Part shown: positions 60,633 through 64,000 of the stretch, piece after piece
Layout of the letters: each line of letters opens with the position of its first letter
Numbering within the stretch: the stretch's first letter is position 1
Origin: an uncultured Bacteroides sp.
GTDB taxonomy: Bacteria; Bacteroidota; Bacteroidia; Bacteroidales; Bacteroidaceae
Direction of reading: 5' to 3'
NCBI RefSeq assembly: GCF_963675905.1
Contig: NZ_OY780936.1
Span: 3,791,946 to 3,855,945 of the forward strand
Length of the DNA stretch: 64,000 bases
Notes under the pieces: model-generated
What the model was told of the DNA's origin: nothing
The model's database searches: none
The model's input: only the letters and a program-made list of their open reading frames with translations
Position numbers and translations under genes: made by a program

Positions 60633-61322
60633 ATGCCTTGTATTTTACATATTGAAACCTCTACAACCGTTTGTTCGGTTGCTATCAGCGAGGACGGCCT
60701 GGCAATCTTCAATAAAGAAGATTTTAATGGCCCGTCTCATGCTGTATCTTTAGGCGTTTTTGTTGATGAAGCACTTTCATTTGCAGATAGTCGGGCAATT
60801 ATGTTTGATGCTGTGGCTGTAAGCTGCGGCCCCGGATCATATACCGGACTACGAATAGGTGTTTCAATGGCAAAAGGCGTTTGTTACGGACGAAATATTC
60901 CGTTAATAGGCATTCCAACCCTGGAAGTGCTTACTGTTCCAGTTCTGTTGTATCATGATTTACCCGAAGATGCTTTGCTTTGTCCTATGATTGATGCACG
61001 ACGAATGGAAGTTTATGCAGCTGTTTACGATCGTGCGCTTAATGTGAAGCGTGTGATCTCCGCAGATATTGTGGATGAAAATTCTTATCTTGAGTTCCTC
61101 AATGAACATCCTGTTTATTTCTTTGGAAACGGAGCCGCTAAGTGCAGAGAAAAGATTACTCATCCAAATGCACACTTCATTGATGATATCTCTCCGGTAG
61201 CCAAGCTTATGTTCCCATTGGCGGAGAAAGCTTACGCTAAGGGCGATTTCAAAGACGTTGCCTACTTCGAACCTTTCTACCTGAAAGAATTTGTGGCTAC
61301 CAAGCCTAAGAATTTGCTGTAA
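60633..61322 (+). CDS. tsaB: tRNA threonylcarbamoyladenosine protein TsaB
   Basis: 229 residues, the usual length. ASKHA-like start MPCILHIETSTTVCSVAISEDG and the CGPGSYTGLRIGVSMAKGVCYG block. With TsaD and TsaE it makes t6A in tRNAs reading ANN codons. It is not itself a peptidase. Followed by the DUF4290 gene, murA and rimM on the same strand with small gaps. Confidence 0.95.
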   Translation: MPCILHIETSTTVCSVAISEDGLAIFNKEDFNGPSHAVSLGVFVDEALSFADSRAIMFDAVAVSCGPGSYTGLRIGVSMAKGVCYGRNIPLIGIPTLEVLTVPVLLYHDLPEDALLCPMIDARRMEVYAAVYDRALNVKRVISADIVDENSYLEFLNEHPVYFFGNGAAKCREKITHPNAHFIDDISPVAKLMFPLAEKAYAKGDFKDVAYFEPFYLKEFVATKPKNLL

Positions 61323-61348
61323 TAAACGATAAAAACAAATTTCAATAA

Positions 61349-61948
61349 ATGGAATATAACACTCAACAACGAGTATTACCGCTTCCCGAATACGGACGAA
61401 GCATTCAGAACATGGTTGATCATTGCCTGACTCTTGAGGACAGAGCTGAAAGACAACGTTGTGCAAATACAATAATCAATATCATGGGAAATATGTTCCC
61501 GCATTTGCGTGATGTGCCCGACTTTAAGCATAAGCTTTGGGATCACCTGGCAATTATGTCCGATTTTAAACTGGATATTGATTTTCCATATGAAATTATC
61601 AAGAAAGAGAATCTGATTACTAAACCAGATGTGATTCCTTATCCAAGTTCAAAGATTCGTTATCGTCATTACGGCCGTACTTTGGAAAAGATGATTAAGC
61701 TTGCTGCCGATTATCCCGAAGGCGAAGAGAAAAAACAATTGGTTACTTTAGTAGCTAACCATATGAAAAAGAGTTTTATGAACTGGAATAAGGATAATGT
61801 TGACGACCGTAAAATATTTGAGGATTTAATTGAATATACAAACGGTAAGATATCACTGGATGCAGATACAATTAAGCTTATGGAAACAAAAGCTATTCTT
61901 TTCCGTAAGACTAAGCCAACCAACAACACACGCCGCTACTCAAAATAA
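61349..61948 (+). CDS. DUF4290 family protein
   Basis: 199 residues, soluble and helical, beginning MEYNTQQRVLPLPEYGRSIQNMVDHCL and with KIRYRHYGRTLEKMIKLAADYPEGEEKKQLVTLVANHMKKSF in the middle, the core of DUF4290. Found only in Bacteroidetes, usually just upstream of murA, as here (18 bp). Function unknown. Confidence 0.93.
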   Translation: MEYNTQQRVLPLPEYGRSIQNMVDHCLTLEDRAERQRCANTIINIMGNMFPHLRDVPDFKHKLWDHLAIMSDFKLDIDFPYEIIKKENLITKPDVIPYPSSKIRYRHYGRTLEKMIKLAADYPEGEEKKQLVTLVANHMKKSFMNWNKDNVDDRKIFEDLIEYTNGKISLDADTIKLMETKAILFRKTKPTNNTRRYSK

Positions 61949-61966
61949 TAATTAAAACACCAAACT

Positions 61967-63277
61967 ATGGCTTCATTTGTAATAGAAGGAGGACACAAGC
62001 TTTGTGGAGAGATTATCCCACAAGGAGCAAAGAACGAAGTACTGCAGATTATTTGTGCAACATTACTAACTTCTGAAGAGGTTATTGTGAGTAACATTCC
62101 CGATATCTTGGATGTGAATAATCTTATCCAGTTGATGAGAAACATGGGTGTAACAGTTGCCAAGACAGGAGTTGAAACCTATTCGTTCAAAGCAGAGAAT
62201 GTGGATCTTGCTTATCTGGAAAGTGATGAGTTCCTGAAAAAGTGTTCCAGCCTTCGTGGATCGGTAATGCTTATTGGCCCGATGATTGCCCGTTTTGGTA
62301 AGGCACTGATCTCAAAACCCGGAGGAGACAAAATTGGTCGCCGCCGTTTGGATACTCATTTCCTGGGTATACAGAAGTTAGGTGCCGAATTTAATTATAT
62401 TGATGACAGAGGTGTTTTTGAAATAAAAGCCGATCAACTTAAAGGTACTTACCTTTTACTTGATGAGGCTTCCGTAACCGGTACTGCAAATATTGTGATG
62501 GCTGCTGTATTGGCTAAAGGAACAACAACTATTTATAACGCTGCCTGCGAACCTTATCTGCAACAACTTTGCAAGATGTTGAACAGAATGGGGGCGAAGA
62601 TTAGTGGAATAGCTTCAAACTTACTCATTATTGAGGGAGTTGAAAGCCTTGGAGGAACTACTCATACCGTTCTTCCAGATATGATTGAAGTAGGAAGTTT
62701 TATTGGTATGGCTGCAATGACTCGCAGTGAACTAACCATTAAGAATGTATCTTACGAAAATCTGGGAATTATTCCTGAAAGTTTCCGCCGCTTGGGTATT
62801 AAACTGGAACAACGCGGTGATGATATTTATATTCCTGCACAGGATAGCTATCTGATAGACTCATTCATGGATGGTTCTATTATGACTATTGCCGATGCTC
62901 CATGGCCGGGACTTACTCCCGACCTTTTAAGTGTGCTGCTTGTGGTGGCTACTCAGGCTAAAGGAAGTGTACTTATTCACCAGAAAATGTTTGAAAGCCG
63001 CCTGTTCTTCGTGGATAAACTGATAGACATGGGCGCACAGATTATTTTATGCGACCCTCACCGTGCAGTTGTCATCGGTCATGATCACCAGTTCACGTTG
63101 CGTGGCGGAAATATGACCTCTCCTGATATCCGTGCCGGAATTGCTTTGCTTATTGCAGCTATGAGTGCATCGGGAATAAGCCGAATTAATAACATAGAAC
63201 AGATTGACCGTGGTTACCAGGATATCGAAAGACGACTAAATGCTCTTGGTGCACGCATTACACGTATACAAGAATGA
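61967..63277 (+). CDS. murA: UDP-N-acetylglucosamine 1-carboxyvinyltransferase
   Basis: 436 residues. Six-repeat EPT fold with [19 protein letters not shown] at the start and [10 protein letters not shown] at the end. It transfers enolpyruvate to UDP-GlcNAc, the first step of peptidoglycan synthesis. At the catalytic-loop position that is normally Cys (fosfomycin target), this protein has Asp121, in [15 protein letters not shown]. The same substitution occurs in intrinsically fosfomycin-resistant organisms such as Mycobacterium tuberculosis and Chlamydia. Overlaps rimM by 4 bp. Confidence 0.96.
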   Translation: MASFVIEGGHKLCGEIIPQGAKNEVLQIICATLLTSEEVIVSNIPDILDVNNLIQLMRNMGVTVAKTGVETYSFKAENVDLAYLESDEFLKKCSSLRGSVMLIGPMIARFGKALISKPGGDKIGRRRLDTHFLGIQKLGAEFNYIDDRGVFEIKADQLKGTYLLLDEASVTGTANIVMAAVLAKGTTTIYNAACEPYLQQLCKMLNRMGAKISGIASNLLIIEGVESLGGTTHTVLPDMIEVGSFIGMAAMTRSELTIKNVSYENLGIIPESFRRLGIKLEQRGDDIYIPAQDSYLIDSFMDGSIMTIADAPWPGLTPDLLSVLLVVATQAKGSVLIHQKMFESRLFFVDKLIDMGAQIILCDPHRAVVIGHDHQFTLRGGNMTSPDIRAGIALLIAAMSASGISRINNIEQIDRGYQDIERRLNALGARITRIQE

Positions 63278-63813
63278 TAAAACGGGAAGAATTATATAAG
63301 ATAGGTCTTTTTAATAAGCCTCATGGCATTCATGGTGAATTGTCGTTCTCCTTTACAGACGATGTGTTTGATAGGGCAGACTGCGACTATTTCATCTGCT
63401 TGCTCGATGGCATCTTTGTTCCGTTTTTCATTGAAGAATACCGCTTTCGGTCGGATTCTACCGCTTTGGTCAAGCTCGAAGGGATAGATACTGCCGAAAA
63501 AGGGCGCATGTTTACCAACGTTGAAGTCTATTTCCCAGTGAAGTTTGCCGAAGAGTCTTCAGTAGATGAACTTGCCTGGGATTACTTTGTAGGTTTCAGG
63601 GTTATAGATAAGCGTCACGGTGATATAGGTACGGTGGTTGAAGTGGATGAATCAACCATTAATACGCTCTTTGTACTCGATAAAGACGGTGAAGAACTCC
63701 TTATCCCTGCTCAGGAAGAGTTTATTCTGGATATGGATCACAAGAAAAAACAAATGACTGTTGGTCTTCCCGAAGGATTATTATCGCTGGAAGATGTAGA
63801 GACACTCGACTGA
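63274..63813 (+). CDS. rimM: Ribosome maturation factor RimM
   Basis: 179 residues, typical length. N-terminal RimM domain [17 protein letters not shown] and [30 protein letters not shown]-terminal PRC-barrel with [24 protein letters not shown] and [20 protein letters not shown]. It is needed for 30S subunit maturation, near the 3' head of 16S rRNA. Co-translated with murA. Confidence 0.95.
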   Translation: MIKREELYKIGLFNKPHGIHGELSFSFTDDVFDRADCDYFICLLDGIFVPFFIEEYRFRSDSTALVKLEGIDTAEKGRMFTNVEVYFPVKFAEESSVDELAWDYFVGFRVIDKRHGDIGTVVEVDESTINTLFVLDKDGEELLIPAQEEFILDMDHKKKQMTVGLPEGLLSLEDVETLD

Positions 63814-63833
63814 TAGATCTTCCTCGTAGAATC

Positions 63834-64000
63834 ATGCCCGATGCAATTATACAAACCCACGACTTAACTATCGGATATGTAACCCGAAAGGGCACCTATC
63901 CGGTGCAGATACGTCTTTCTCTCGAGGTTTTTCAGGGAGAAATGGTTTGCCTGATTGGCCCCAACGGATGTGGAAAATCAACTCTTTTGCGTACAATAGC
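63834..64000 (+). CDS. ABC transporter ATP-binding protein, 3' end outside window
   Basis: ATG 63834 opens a frame through the window edge: 55 residues with the beginning of an ABC ATPase and the Walker A GPNGCGKSTLLRT. Its start IQTHDLTIGY and the FecE/BtuD-like spacing suggest an iron, haem or cobalamin importer ATPase. The rest is outside the window, so substrate and partners cannot be told. Confidence 0.85.
   Translation, partial: MPDAIIQTHDLTIGYVTRKGTYPVQIRLSLEVFQGEMVCLIGPNGCGKSTLLRTI

Overview
The window is chromosomal DNA from a Bacteroidales bacterium, most likely Bacteroides or a close relative. The evidence is AT-rich DNA, many promoters of the TAnnTTTG type used by the Bacteroidetes housekeeping sigma factor, weak ribosome binding sites, and families typical of the group: DUF3871, DUF4290, DUF3244, DUF6249-like and DUF5056-like proteins, DUF4468, TPR lipoprotein regulators, OMP_b-brl_3 barrels, and the MutA/MutB plus propionyl-CoA carboxylase pair of the succinate-propionate route.

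Bases 1-5300 look like a mobile-element segment or a decayed island: a DUF3871 protein cut by the window edge, a catalytic-domain-only tyrosine recombinase, a RadC-like JAB protein, a small unknown protein, a transpeptidase-like lipoprotein without the nucleophile serine, a small secreted protein and a lipocalin remnant. Its long intergenic regions hold dispersed, base-paired repeats. Two of these copies sit directly in front of start codons and show compensatory base changes. A tRNA-Ser(GGA) follows at 5328, and then a non-coding stretch (5632-5946) in which DnaA-box-like 9-mers fall on an 11-bp lattice next to three CTCCCGACC repeats spaced 22 bp apart. This is a strong candidate replication origin.

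Bases 6100-27900 are mainly core genome: an ExbB/ExbD energy-transduction operon, a GNAT enzyme, an M64 peptidase, an Lrp/AsnC regulator with a 14-bp-arm palindrome over its promoter, folA-thyA, a DMT exporter, a phosphate porin plus PstS, an OmpA/TPR/PD40 lipoprotein with PorE-like architecture, topoisomerase III, a ROK regulator, methylmalonyl-CoA mutase (mutA-mutB) and an AspT-type transporter. Bases 27900-33100 hold a cytidylate-kinase-like gene, a LytS/LytTR two-component pair and an ECF sigma operon. Bases 33200-45400 carry an rRNA methyltransferase, an SDR enzyme, YjbQ, an ABC-F protein, polyphosphate kinase, a phosphodiesterase, a four-gene nucleotide-sugar operon (rfbA-rfbB-aminotransferase-acyltransferase) and menA. 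A tandem array of four palindromes with a 23-bp period lies between the last two.

Bases 45400-51100 form an accessory locus: an 80-nt hairpin, a membrane-bound TPR/HTH regulator, a DUF3244 protein, tiny ORFs, an OMP_b-brl_3 barrel, and a frameshifted stub of a C39-peptidase (peptide-exporting) ABC transporter. It looks like the remains of a peptide secretion locus. Bases 51100-56600 contain DUF2059, a secreted DUF4468-flavin reductase fusion, a metallophosphoesterase lipoprotein and nadD-gmk-yicC.

Bases 56600-64000 begin with a cobalamin riboswitch in front of the biotin carboxylase, biotin carrier and carboxyltransferase genes, so one arm of propionate metabolism appears to be under B12 control alongside the B12-dependent mutase encoded at 21.8-25.9 kb. 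Then come tsaB, a DUF4290 gene, murA (with Asp in place of the fosfomycin-target Cys), rimM and the start of an ABC transporter ATPase. No CRISPR array, rRNA operon or intact insertion sequence was seen.
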